Source of the DNA: Sulfurimonas sp.
GTDB taxonomy: Bacteria; Campylobacterota; Campylobacteria; Campylobacterales; Sulfurimonadaceae
DNA length: 9,242 nucleotides
NCBI GenBank assembly: GCA_030646745.1
Contig: JAUSKV010000026.1
Location: 1 to 9,242 of the forward strand
Reading direction: 5' to 3'
Part shown: piece by piece, positions 1 to 5,214 of the stretch
Layout of the letters: each line of letters starts with the position of its first letter
How positions within the stretch are numbered: the first letter of the stretch is position 1
Program-made: the position numbers and the translations under genes
Notes under the pieces: generated by a model
Databases searched by the model: none
Told to the model about the DNA's origin: nothing
The model's input: the letters and a program-made list of their open reading frames with translations, nothing else

Positions 1-362
1 TGATAGAATCTATGGAAAATGGGCTTGAAACCATAGTCGGGCGACATGGAATAAGACTCTCAGGAGGTCAGAGACAGCGACTAAGCATAGCAAGAATGAT
101 TATTGCAGACCCTTGTGTGGTAATCTTTGACGAATCTACATCCGCACTGGATGTTCATACTGAAGCGAAGCTTTTTACAGCAATAACACCTCTTTTAAAG
201 GATAAAACAGTCATAACTATAGCTCACCGGTTAAGCACGGTCAAAAATGCCGATAGCATCTATATACTAGATGGCGGAAAAATAGTCCAAAGAGGCACAC
301 ATTCCGAACTAGAAATCGAGCAGGGGCATTATATGGAGTTTATAAAAAATCAGTTGATTTGA
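1..362 (+). CDS. ABC transporter ATP-binding protein, exporter type (3' end only)
   Basis: This is the C-terminal part of the nucleotide-binding domain of an ABC exporter; the gene begins before the window and the frame is already open at base 3. Visible in order are the ABC signature LSGGQRQRLSIAR, the Walker B strand CVVIFDE with its catalytic Glu, the D-loop SALD, and the H-loop IAHRLST with the switch His, followed by the usual C-terminal strands (ILDGGKIVQRGTHSEL). LSGGQRQR and HRLST are typical of exporters in which the membrane domain is fused ahead of the ATPase (MsbA/HlyB-like), but that half is outside the window, so the substrate cannot be given. It would act as a dimer at the inner membrane, powering transport by ATP hydrolysis. 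The stop is TGA at 360-362. An internal ATG at 12 is not a credible start because essential Walker A sequence must lie upstream. Confidence 0.93.
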   Translation, partial: IESMENGLETIVGRHGIRLSGGQRQRLSIARMIIADPCVVIFDESTSALDVHTEAKLFTAITPLLKDKTVITIAHRLSTVKNADSIYILDGGKIVQRGTHSELEIEQGHYMEFIKNQLI

Positions 363-405
363 CATTTTTTTCTATATATTATTCTTTAATTTACACTATT
401 TTTAG

Positions 406-411
406 TATAAT
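406..411 (+). promoter_or_regulatory. Probable -10 box for the small gene at 447
   Basis: A perfect TATAAT lies in a T-rich stretch (TTTTTAG just before it), as in Campylobacterota sigma-70 promoters, with no convincing -35 box. It predicts a start near 418 and a leader of about 29 nt. It suggests the small gene has its own transcript rather than depending on the ABC gene. Confidence 0.55.
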
Positions 412-446
412 TCTCGCATATATATCTTTCTAGGAAGGAGTTCAAG

Positions 447-653
447 ATGCTTTCATCTCTTAGCACAAGCACAAATAATATTTATAGCATAATGTCACAT
501 GAAAGTGCTGCAATGAGCAATACTGATACAAACAAAGCTGCTTCGATAGCTTCGGATATGCAAAGAAGTATTCAAGAGACTCAGGCGGCTCGTGAAAAAG
601 GGAGCACGGATAGTTATAAGCAGACACTGCAGAAGGTAGATATTTTAGTATAG
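447..653 (+). CDS. Small hypothetical protein, 68 aa
   Basis: I do not recognise this protein. It is supported as a real gene by a very strong ribosome binding site (AGGAAGGAG at 432-440, 6 nt before the ATG), a TATAAT box at 406-411, and an inverted repeat directly at its stop codon. The product is hydrophilic, rich in Ser, Thr, Ala and Asn, and has no Cys, no signal peptide and no membrane segment. The middle (ASIASDMQRSIQETQAAREKG) looks helical. It is probably a soluble cytoplasmic protein. It lies between an ABC exporter on the same strand and a convergent histidine kinase, and neither neighbour indicates its role. A remote resemblance to short Ser/Gln-rich motility-associated proteins was considered but cannot be supported from sequence alone. 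Confidence 0.68.
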   Translation: MLSSLSTSTNNIYSIMSHESAAMSNTDTNKAASIASDMQRSIQETQAAREKGSTDSYKQTLQKVDILV

Positions 654-672
654 TTGGCTTTTTGAGCCAACT
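652..672. terminator. Convergent inverted repeat, possible weak terminator
   Basis: The stem is AGTTGGCT (652-659) against AGCCAACT (665-672) with a 5-nt loop. It begins within the stop codon of the small gene and ends at the stop codon of the convergent histidine kinase, so it could serve both. Neither side has a proper T-tract, so it may stabilise 3' ends or terminate only weakly. A second copy of the right arm lies at 684-695. Confidence 0.45.
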
Positions 673-695
673 TAAGCTTCATAGAGCCAACTTAA
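664..695. repeat. 12-bp direct repeat GAGCCAACTTAA, 20-nt period
   Basis: GAGCCAACTTAA occurs at 664-675 and again at 684-695. On the minus strand the first-read copy encodes the LSW region near the kinase C-terminus; the second supplies the TAA stop and one arm of the hairpin at 652-672. Confidence 0.7.
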
Positions 696-1412
696 TCTGA
701 AAAGACTTCCTATTCCAAGTTCAGAAGTTACTTCAACATTGATTTCAAATTCTTCACAGATTTGTCTGACAATACTCAATCCAACTCCAAAGCCGCCTGC
801 AAGGTTTGAGCTTCTTTTATAAAGTTTAAATATCTCCTGTAGTTTTTCTGTCTCTATACCTATTCCCTCATCTTCTATGCTAAAAAAACTTTTTGTTAAA
901 GTGACAGTTATTGTTGTATTTGGCATAGAGTATTTTATGGCGTTTGATAAAAGATTAGAGAAGAGCAGTTCTGCTCTTGCGTCTATTATTTTTAATACAG
1001 AGTCATTTATATCTGCGTTAATAGTTATATTTTTTGCTTCACTTAATTCACTGTAATATTCTATAATACGGTTTAATATGGGCTTTAATTCTATAAGCTC
1101 TACCTCTTGCTTCGGCATGTGGAAATTCAGATATGCCAGTGATTGATAGATGCTGTAGAGCTGCTTTGTGCTGATAGAGATATTTTTTAGAATTTTCTCA
1201 TCATAGACACCCTTTTGTATTGCTTTTTTGGAACTTATTTGCAGGGCTGTTATCGGAGTGTTTAACTCATGCGATATATCTTGTATAAACTGCTCAATCT
1301 GGTTCATCTTCTCATGAATTGGACGCATAAAAAGTTTTGAGAGCAGCCATGAAATAACGGCTATGGCTAAAAATACAACTATAATAGTAATCAGAATATT
1401 TTTTTGCAACAT
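672..1412 (-). CDS. Histidine kinase C-terminal part, possible reinitiation product
   Basis: After the TAG at 1428-1430 the frame stays open, and an ATG at 1410-1412 is preceded by AAAGAG at 6 nt, a plausible weak ribosome binding site for reinitiation (a TTG at 1416-1418 is an alternative start). The product of about 246 aa would keep one membrane anchor, the HAMP-like linker, the phosphorylated His in DISHELNTPI and the complete ATP-binding domain, but would lack the periplasmic sensor. Such a kinase could be constitutively active or inactive; this is inference. Confidence 0.45.
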   Translation of the reverse strand: MLQKNILITIIVVFLAIAVISWLLSKLFMRPIHEKMNQIEQFIQDISHELNTPITALQISSKKAIQKGVYDEKILKNISISTKQLYSIYQSLAYLNFHMPKQEVELIELKPILNRIIEYYSELSEAKNITINADINDSVLKIIDARAELLFSNLLSNAIKYSMPNTTITVTLTKSFFSIEDEGIGIETEKLQEIFKLYKRSSNLAGGFGVGLSIVRQICEEFEINVEVTSELGIGSLFRLSWLYEA

Positions 1413-1799
1413 CTGCAACTCTTTATTCTATTCACTTGTTCTTACCACGACATATTGTATAGCCAAATGCTCCTGTGGAGAAGAAGAGACCAAGATTTTA
1501 TAGCCATTTTGTTCAAAGTAACTGCTCTCAAAAACTCTTTTTTCTATAGTTGGCACCAGTATATAATCATAATCTTTTTCTGTTTTTGGAAGTGCTAAAG
1601 GAGTGCCGCTCATCTGCGCATGTATTATCAGGTTTGAGACACTATCGGCTAGGTGCTGGAGTTTGTAATAGGTTGTATTTTCCAAAGAGTTTTTTTGTGC
1701 ACTAAAGTACCAAAAACCGGAAAGCGTAACAAAAAGCAGTGAAGAACCCAGATAAAGAGTTAAAAATGAGTAGAATGATTTTTTTTCTAGGTTATTCAA
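672..1799 (-). pseudogene. Sensor histidine kinase interrupted by an in-frame TAG
   Basis: This reads as one two-component sensor kinase of 375 residues, cut at codon 124 by TAG (1428-1430) with no frame change. The 5' part (1428-1799, 123 aa) has a TTG start, a membrane segment at about residues 9-31 and a small periplasmic domain. The 3' part (672-1418) has the second membrane segment (ILITIIVVFLAIAVISWLL), a HAMP-like linker, an H-box (DISHELNTPI), the ATP-site N-box (LLFSNLLSNAIKYS), G1 (DEGIGI) and G2 (GGFGVGLSIV). The intact protein would sense a periplasmic signal, probably Cu(I)/Ag(I) as in CrdS/CusS, and phosphorylate the regulator encoded just upstream. The TTG at 1799 is preferred because GGGAAGGA precedes it by about 7 nt; the gene overlaps the regulator by 8 nt. 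The joined family architecture shows it is one gene; whether it is dead, read through or translated in two pieces cannot be seen. Confidence 0.85.
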
Positions 1800-2439
1800 A
1801 TTTATATCCTTCCCCTCGAATGTTTTTAATATGTTCTTTTCCCATATACCGTCTCAGCTCTTTTATAAGTGTCCGAATAGTGTCAGACGAAGGCATCTCA
1901 TCATACTCCCATAAGTTTTGCAGCATCTCATCAGCAGCTATAACACGATGGCGATTTTTGTACAGATAGTGCAAGCAGGCACTCTCTTTGTTGCTTAGTT
2001 TGTGTGAAACTCTTTGATTTTTTAACATGTGTGTTTGCATGTCAAACTCTATCTCTGAAGTTAGACGTATAATTGAATTAAGCCCAAAATGTCTTTTGAT
2101 ATTCTCTATGCGTTGAGAAAGCTCCTCTAAATCAAATGGCTTTTTTATAAAATCATTCGCCCCTGATTCAAAGGCTGCCTTGAGGTATTTTGTATCATGA
2201 AAAGCGGTTATGAAGATTGCCGGTGTCTCATCATGAAAACTTCTCAAATTTTTTAAAAGCGAGATGCCGTCACCATCAGCAACGTTGATATCGAAAATAT
2301 ATAAGTCAAAGGAGTTCTCCTCGCTGAGGTGCAGAGCTTCTTTCATGCTGTAGGTGTGCGTAACACGATACTCTTCTTGTAAAAAATCTACCAATATATT
2401 TTCTAAGACTGTATCATCTTCTAGGAGTAAAATATTCAT
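1792..2439 (-). CDS. OmpR/PhoB-family response regulator (CrdR/CusR-like)
   Basis: This 215-aa cytoplasmic regulator is full length. The receiver domain (about 1-115) has the acidic pair D8/D9 after MNILLLE, the phospho-acceptor D50 (LYIFDIN), T78 (FITAF) and K100 (IKKPF). The C-terminal winged-helix DNA-binding domain (about 125-215) ends with the typical wing sequence IRGEGYKFE. It is first in a minus-strand operon and overlaps its partner kinase by 8 nt. It is divergent from a metal-efflux operon across only 74 bp, which points to control of that operon, as CrdR controls crdA in H. pylori and CusR controls cusCFBA in E. coli. The start ATG has no ribosome binding site at normal distance and lies about 8 nt after a perfect TATAAT, so the mRNA may be leaderless. 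The function class is certain; the metal specificity is inferred from context. Confidence 0.93.
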   Translation of the reverse strand: MNILLLEDDTVLENILVDFLQEEYRVTHTYSMKEALHLSEENSFDLYIFDINVADGDGISLLKNLRSFHDETPAIFITAFHDTKYLKAAFESGANDFIKKPFDLEELSQRIENIKRHFGLNSIIRLTSEIEFDMQTHMLKNQRVSHKLSNKESACLHYLYKNRHRVIAADEMLQNLWEYDEMPSSDTIRTLIKELRRYMGKEHIKNIRGEGYKFE

Positions 2440-2446
2440 AAAAAGT

Positions 2447-2452
2447 ATTATA
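2447..2452 (-). promoter_or_regulatory. -10 box of the response regulator promoter
   Basis: On the minus strand this is a perfect TATAAT, ending 7 nt before the start codon at 2437-2439. The predicted transcription start (about 2440) is essentially the start codon. It directly abuts the tandem repeat at 2453-2475. Confidence 0.55.
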
Positions 2453-2475
2453 CCTCACAAACTCCTCACAAACTC
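2453..2475. promoter_or_regulatory. Tandem 11-bp repeat, candidate response-regulator operator
   Basis: CCTCACAAACT occurs twice without a gap (2453-2463 and 2464-2474), and the 11-bp period extends through C2475. OmpR/PhoB-type regulators bind as head-to-tail dimers to direct repeats about one helical turn apart, so this is the natural target of the regulator encoded next to it. It overlaps the -35 position of the efflux promoter and abuts the -10 box of the regulator promoter. That would suit activation of the pump and control of the regulator's own gene. Confidence 0.65.
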
Positions 2476-2487
2476 TAAGTACAATTT

Positions 2488-2496
2488 TGCTATATT
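2488..2496 (+). promoter_or_regulatory. Extended -10 promoter of the efflux operon
   Basis: TGCTATATT is an extended -10 element with TATATT at 2491-2496 and no recognisable -35 box, as expected for an activator-dependent promoter. The predicted start near 2503 leaves a leader of about 11 nt carrying the AAAAGGA ribosome binding site. Confidence 0.5.
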
Positions 2497-2513
2497 TTAC
2501 AAAAGGATTCAAA

Positions 2514-2894
2514 ATGAAAACATTAACTAAAATCTTACTCGCAACCTTGTTGGGTGCAAGTTTACTCCAAGCGGCGGCATTTGAAAAAGTAGCAAATGTT
2601 CCGGAAACAAAAGTTACACTGAGCTCAGAAAAACCGCTCTCTACAGGTAGCAATACCCTGAAAGTTACTATAGCAGATGAGAAATTCAAAGATGCGCAGG
2701 TGAGGATAAAAGTTTTTATGCCGACGATGTCTGGTATGTCGGAGATGGTAAGCGAGAGCGAAGCTAAAAGCCTTGGTAACGGCTCATTCAGTGTAGAGGT
2801 CAATCTGTCAATGTCCGGTACTTGGCAGGTGCATATCTTCATCACTCCAAGTGATGGCAAAAAAATAAGAGCTAAAACTTCACTCAATATCTAA
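2514..2894 (+). CDS. crdA: Secreted Met-rich copper-resistance protein, CrdA/YtkA-like
   Basis: This 126-aa periplasmic protein has a Sec signal peptide (KILLATLLGASLLQAAA, about residues 5-22) and a YtkA/FixH-like beta domain ending in the family-typical LSMSGTWQVHIFIT. It matches the H. pylori copper-resistance determinant CrdA in size, layout and position ahead of a TolC-type channel and an RND pump. The loop MPTMSGMSEM places four Met at exact three-residue spacing (M69, M72, M75, M78), with M100 and H107 nearby. Such thioether ladders bind Cu(I)/Ag(I), so a CusF-like role as metal chaperone or buffer is likely (inference). The start is the ATG at 2514 with AAAAGGA upstream; an in-frame TTG at 2487 lies inside the promoter and would put sequence ahead of the signal peptide. 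The TAA stop leads into the next gene after 9 nt. Confidence 0.85.
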   Translation: MKTLTKILLATLLGASLLQAAAFEKVANVPETKVTLSSEKPLSTGSNTLKVTIADEKFKDAQVRIKVFMPTMSGMSEMVSESEAKSLGNGSFSVEVNLSMSGTWQVHIFITPSDGKKIRAKTSLNI

Positions 2895-2903
2895 GGATAC
2901 TCT

Positions 2904-4097
2904 ATGCGAATTTCTATTCTCTTATTTTTGCCTCTTTGGCTGAGCGCTGCAACTCTTTACGCACTCATTGAACATGCAAAGAACAGTCATGTTTCGCTTC
3001 AAGCAATAGAGCAGAAGCTCAGCGCGGTAGATAACGAGTATGAGGTCAGCAGAAATTTCGCAAACCCTGAACTCTCTTTCAGCGTGAGTGATATTCAGCT
3101 TAAAGAGCCGATTAATCGCCAAATTGAGCCCATGCAGTACAGTGCCGTAAACATCAAACAAACATTTCCTTACTTTGGGAAAAGAGATGCTAACAGCAAT
3201 AGGGTAAGTGCAAAGAAACAAAAAATTAGCTCCAGTTTAGAAGAAGCAAAAGTTAAACTGGTTGAAACTCTTAAAATTGCTGCATACACTATTTGGCAGG
3301 TGGAAGAGGAGATTAAAATAACAAACGAGTACATCAAACTCACTAACCAAAATATCAACCTCTACACCTCTTATAGCAGCAGAGATACGAAATCACACAT
3401 GGGAATCATGTCGGCAGAACTCTCCCTTTCACAACTCAAAATCAAAAAAAGCAAATTTGAGAGTCTGCGAGATGGCTTGTACAAAAAAATCAGTTATCTG
3501 AGTGCCATAGATGTTAGCAGTGTTGAGTTTTCTATGAAGGTGGAGGAACCAAAAAACATTGCCTACTACCTCGATGCAACCAACGAGAACCGTTCGTACA
3601 AAGTTAAAAAAGCTATAACAGAAGAAGCGAATGCGGACATAAAAGTAAAAGAGTTGGCTTCGTTCGTTGACTCAAGTGTTCAGGTCGGTTACTATCGCCG
3701 TGAAAATTTTGAAGATTATCTGAGTGTGGGGGTTGCCTTCTCTCTCCCAATTTATTGAACTGAAAAATTTCAGCTTGAAGCATCGAAAAAACTCTCACTT
3801 TCAAGCCAGAGCGAAATGAGTGATTTTAAAAATTTTCTTAGTGCAGAGGTTGAAGATACGTATTCAAGACTTCAATACTTCTATAAAACATATAATATTA
3901 TCTACAATGACTCTCTGCCCCAGCTTGTGCATATGTTTGACTTGACAAGCTCAAGCATTGAGAACGGCTCAGACCTTTTTGTCTATATAGAATTGTTGCA
4001 AAAAAAACTGGCTCTCGAAGAGCAGGGCATTGAAGCGGCGGTTTCCTATTATAAAACTTTAGCCTCGCTCGAAGCGATGATAGGAGAAATACAATGA
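2904..4097 (+). pseudogene. TolC/CrdB-type outer-membrane channel interrupted by an in-frame TGA
   Basis: This reads as one outer-membrane efflux protein of 397 codons, cut at codon 285 by TGA (3756-3758) with the same frame open on both sides. The first part (284 aa) has a signal peptide (SILLFLPLWLSA), the ANPELSFSV strand motif common in this family, TFPYFGKR, and a long helical section; it ends at SLPIY. The frame continues with TEKFQLEASKK and a second helical hairpin of 112 codons to the true stop. SLPIYG is common in relatives, so a Gly codon GGA changed to TGA is the likely origin (inference). The intact trimer would form the exit duct for the pump. AAGGA at 2893-2897 supports the ATG at 2904. 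The gene ends in an ATGA overlap with the adaptor gene, where TGA acts as a normal stop. An ATG at 3816 could begin a fragment but lacks a signal peptide. Confidence 0.87.
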
Positions 4098-5089
4098 AAT
4101 ATTTACTACTGATAACTCTCTTTTTAACAATTGCTCAGGCAAAAGAGGCAACAGTTGAACAGAAATTTAGTGTTCAAACTGTAAAGGTAAAGCAATCTTC
4201 ACATACCAAAAGTATGACAAGTTATGGATTTGTAAAAGCAGATGACTCCTTGGTTTATGATGTCGCACCAAGATTTGGCGGTTATGTGGAAGCGCTTTAT
4301 GCAGACAAAATTTATAAAAAAGTGCAAATGGGTGAGGCTTTGGCGAAGGTTTACTCTCCCGAAGTGTCAAAGGCAAAAGATGATTATTTAAACACTATCA
4401 ATTTCTCAAAAATCAGACCAAATAAAGAGATGCTGAGCAGTTCAAAAACAAAACTTGAACTCTTAGATATTCCGCATGCAGAGATAAATGCAATAAGTAC
4501 CAGTGGTTCAGCTTCGCCATATACCACTATTGTTTCACCTGCAAATGGCTATGTATTTAAAAAATCACTCAATAATAACGCTTCATTCAGTGCAAATAAA
4601 ACTATATTTGAGATAGTAAGTCTAGATAGGGTTTGGGTGGAGCTGAAAGTGCATCAAAACCAACTCGAACTTCTCAATAAAATTAACAGCTTCAAACTCA
4701 CAACACCATCTTATAAGCAGACATTCAGTGCTAAAAAGAGCGAACTTTACCCTGAGCTTGACCAAAAAGAGGAGAGTTTTACGCTGAGGCTTGAGGTAGA
4801 TAATAAAGAGTTACTTCTGAAACCCGGCATGTATATGAGTGCGCAGATGAGTTCAGATGTTAGCGACTATCTCACTTTGCCGTCCACTGCAGTGATAAGA
4901 AAAAATGGAAAGTTTTTTGTTTTTTCAGTCGGAGAGTATGTGGGTGAATATGCTCCAAAAGAGGTTGAAGCAGAGGTTTTAAATCCTGATATCTACATTA
5001 TAAAAAGTGGACTGAACGATGGTGATGAAGTTGTTAATAATGCACTGTTTATGATGGACAGCGATGCACAGATAAATGCACTCTATTAA
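4094..5089 (+). CDS. cusB: RND efflux periplasmic adaptor, CusB-like
   Basis: This 331-aa membrane-fusion protein would link the inner-membrane RND pump to the outer-membrane channel. It begins with a signal peptide (KYLLLITLFLTIAQA). The barrel-sandwich halves lie at about residues 57-88 (VAPRFGGYVEALY) and 143-175 (TIVSPANGYVFKK), flanking a short helical hairpin. A beta-barrel domain follows with the characteristic LLLKPGMYMSAQM (about 239-251) and LPSTAVI, then a membrane-proximal domain (SGLNDGDEVVNNALFMMDSD). In E. coli CusB, N-terminal Met residues bind Cu(I)/Ag(I); here M41 lies in the comparable region, with H37 nearby, so metal binding is plausible but unproven. AGGAG at 4082-4086 supports the start. 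The ATG overlaps the channel gene's TGA (ATGA), which implies translational coupling, so a premature stop in the channel gene may reduce adaptor synthesis. Confidence 0.9.
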   Translation: MKYLLLITLFLTIAQAKEATVEQKFSVQTVKVKQSSHTKSMTSYGFVKADDSLVYDVAPRFGGYVEALYADKIYKKVQMGEALAKVYSPEVSKAKDDYLNTINFSKIRPNKEMLSSSKTKLELLDIPHAEINAISTSGSASPYTTIVSPANGYVFKKSLNNNASFSANKTIFEIVSLDRVWVELKVHQNQLELLNKINSFKLTTPSYKQTFSAKKSELYPELDQKEESFTLRLEVDNKELLLKPGMYMSAQMSSDVSDYLTLPSTAVIRKNGKFFVFSVGEYVGEYAPKEVEAEVLNPDIYIIKSGLNDGDEVVNNALFMMDSDAQINALY

Positions 5090-5092
5090 TTT

Positions 5093-5176
5093 GACTATAT
5101 GGGCACGTGTGTTCTATGCCATGTAAAAGCATAGAATAAAGTCCATTTAGTCAGCGCTAGCCACTATGGCACTAAA
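5093..5176 (+). other. Structured spacer between adaptor and pump genes
   Basis: The 125-bp spacer (5090-5214) carries nested inverted repeats. The outer stem is GACTATATGG (5093-5102) against CCATTTAGTC (5143-5152) with one mismatch; the inner stem is TTCTATGC (5112-5119) against GCATAGAA (5129-5136), perfect. A competing downstream hairpin uses TTTAGT (5146-5151) against ACTAAA (5171-5176), with GCCA (5160-5163) against TGGC (5167-5170), so the two structures compete for 5146-5151. No T-tract follows, so it is not a classical terminator. It could affect processing, stability or the pump-to-adaptor ratio. A mini-ORF, MGTCVLCHVKA (5099-5134), lies inside it without a ribosome binding site. 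Confidence 0.55.
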
Positions 5177-5214
5177 GCTAACTCTTTTGCGGAGTAGAAT
5201 AAAGGGAGAAAACC

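Noticed and set aside
1404..1598. Plus-strand open frames opposite the kinase and pump genes
   Set aside because: They have no ribosome binding sites or domains, and they lie opposite well-supported genes in the other strand's frame.
2487..2513. TTG start giving nine extra residues before the CrdA-like signal peptide
   Set aside because: The TTG lies within the extended -10 element, has no ribosome binding site, and would place charged residues ahead of a normal signal peptide. The ATG at 2514 has AAAAGGA upstream.
2414..2887. 157-residue open frame on the minus strand opposite the CrdA-like gene
   Set aside because: It overlaps the divergent promoter region and the start of the response regulator, has no family features, and is the shadow of a clearly recognisable secreted protein on the plus strand.
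3756..3758. Genome-wide reassignment of TGA (for example to Gly or Trp) as the reason for the interrupted channel gene
   Set aside because: TGA is used as the real stop of the ABC gene (360-362), of the channel gene itself (4095-4097) and of the 47-aa gene (9086-9088). The other interruption is TAG, so one code change would not explain both.
5093..5152. Rho-independent terminator between adaptor and pump genes
   Set aside because: The stems are AT-rich and no T-tract follows; the pump gene downstream has no evident promoter of its own, so transcription must continue.
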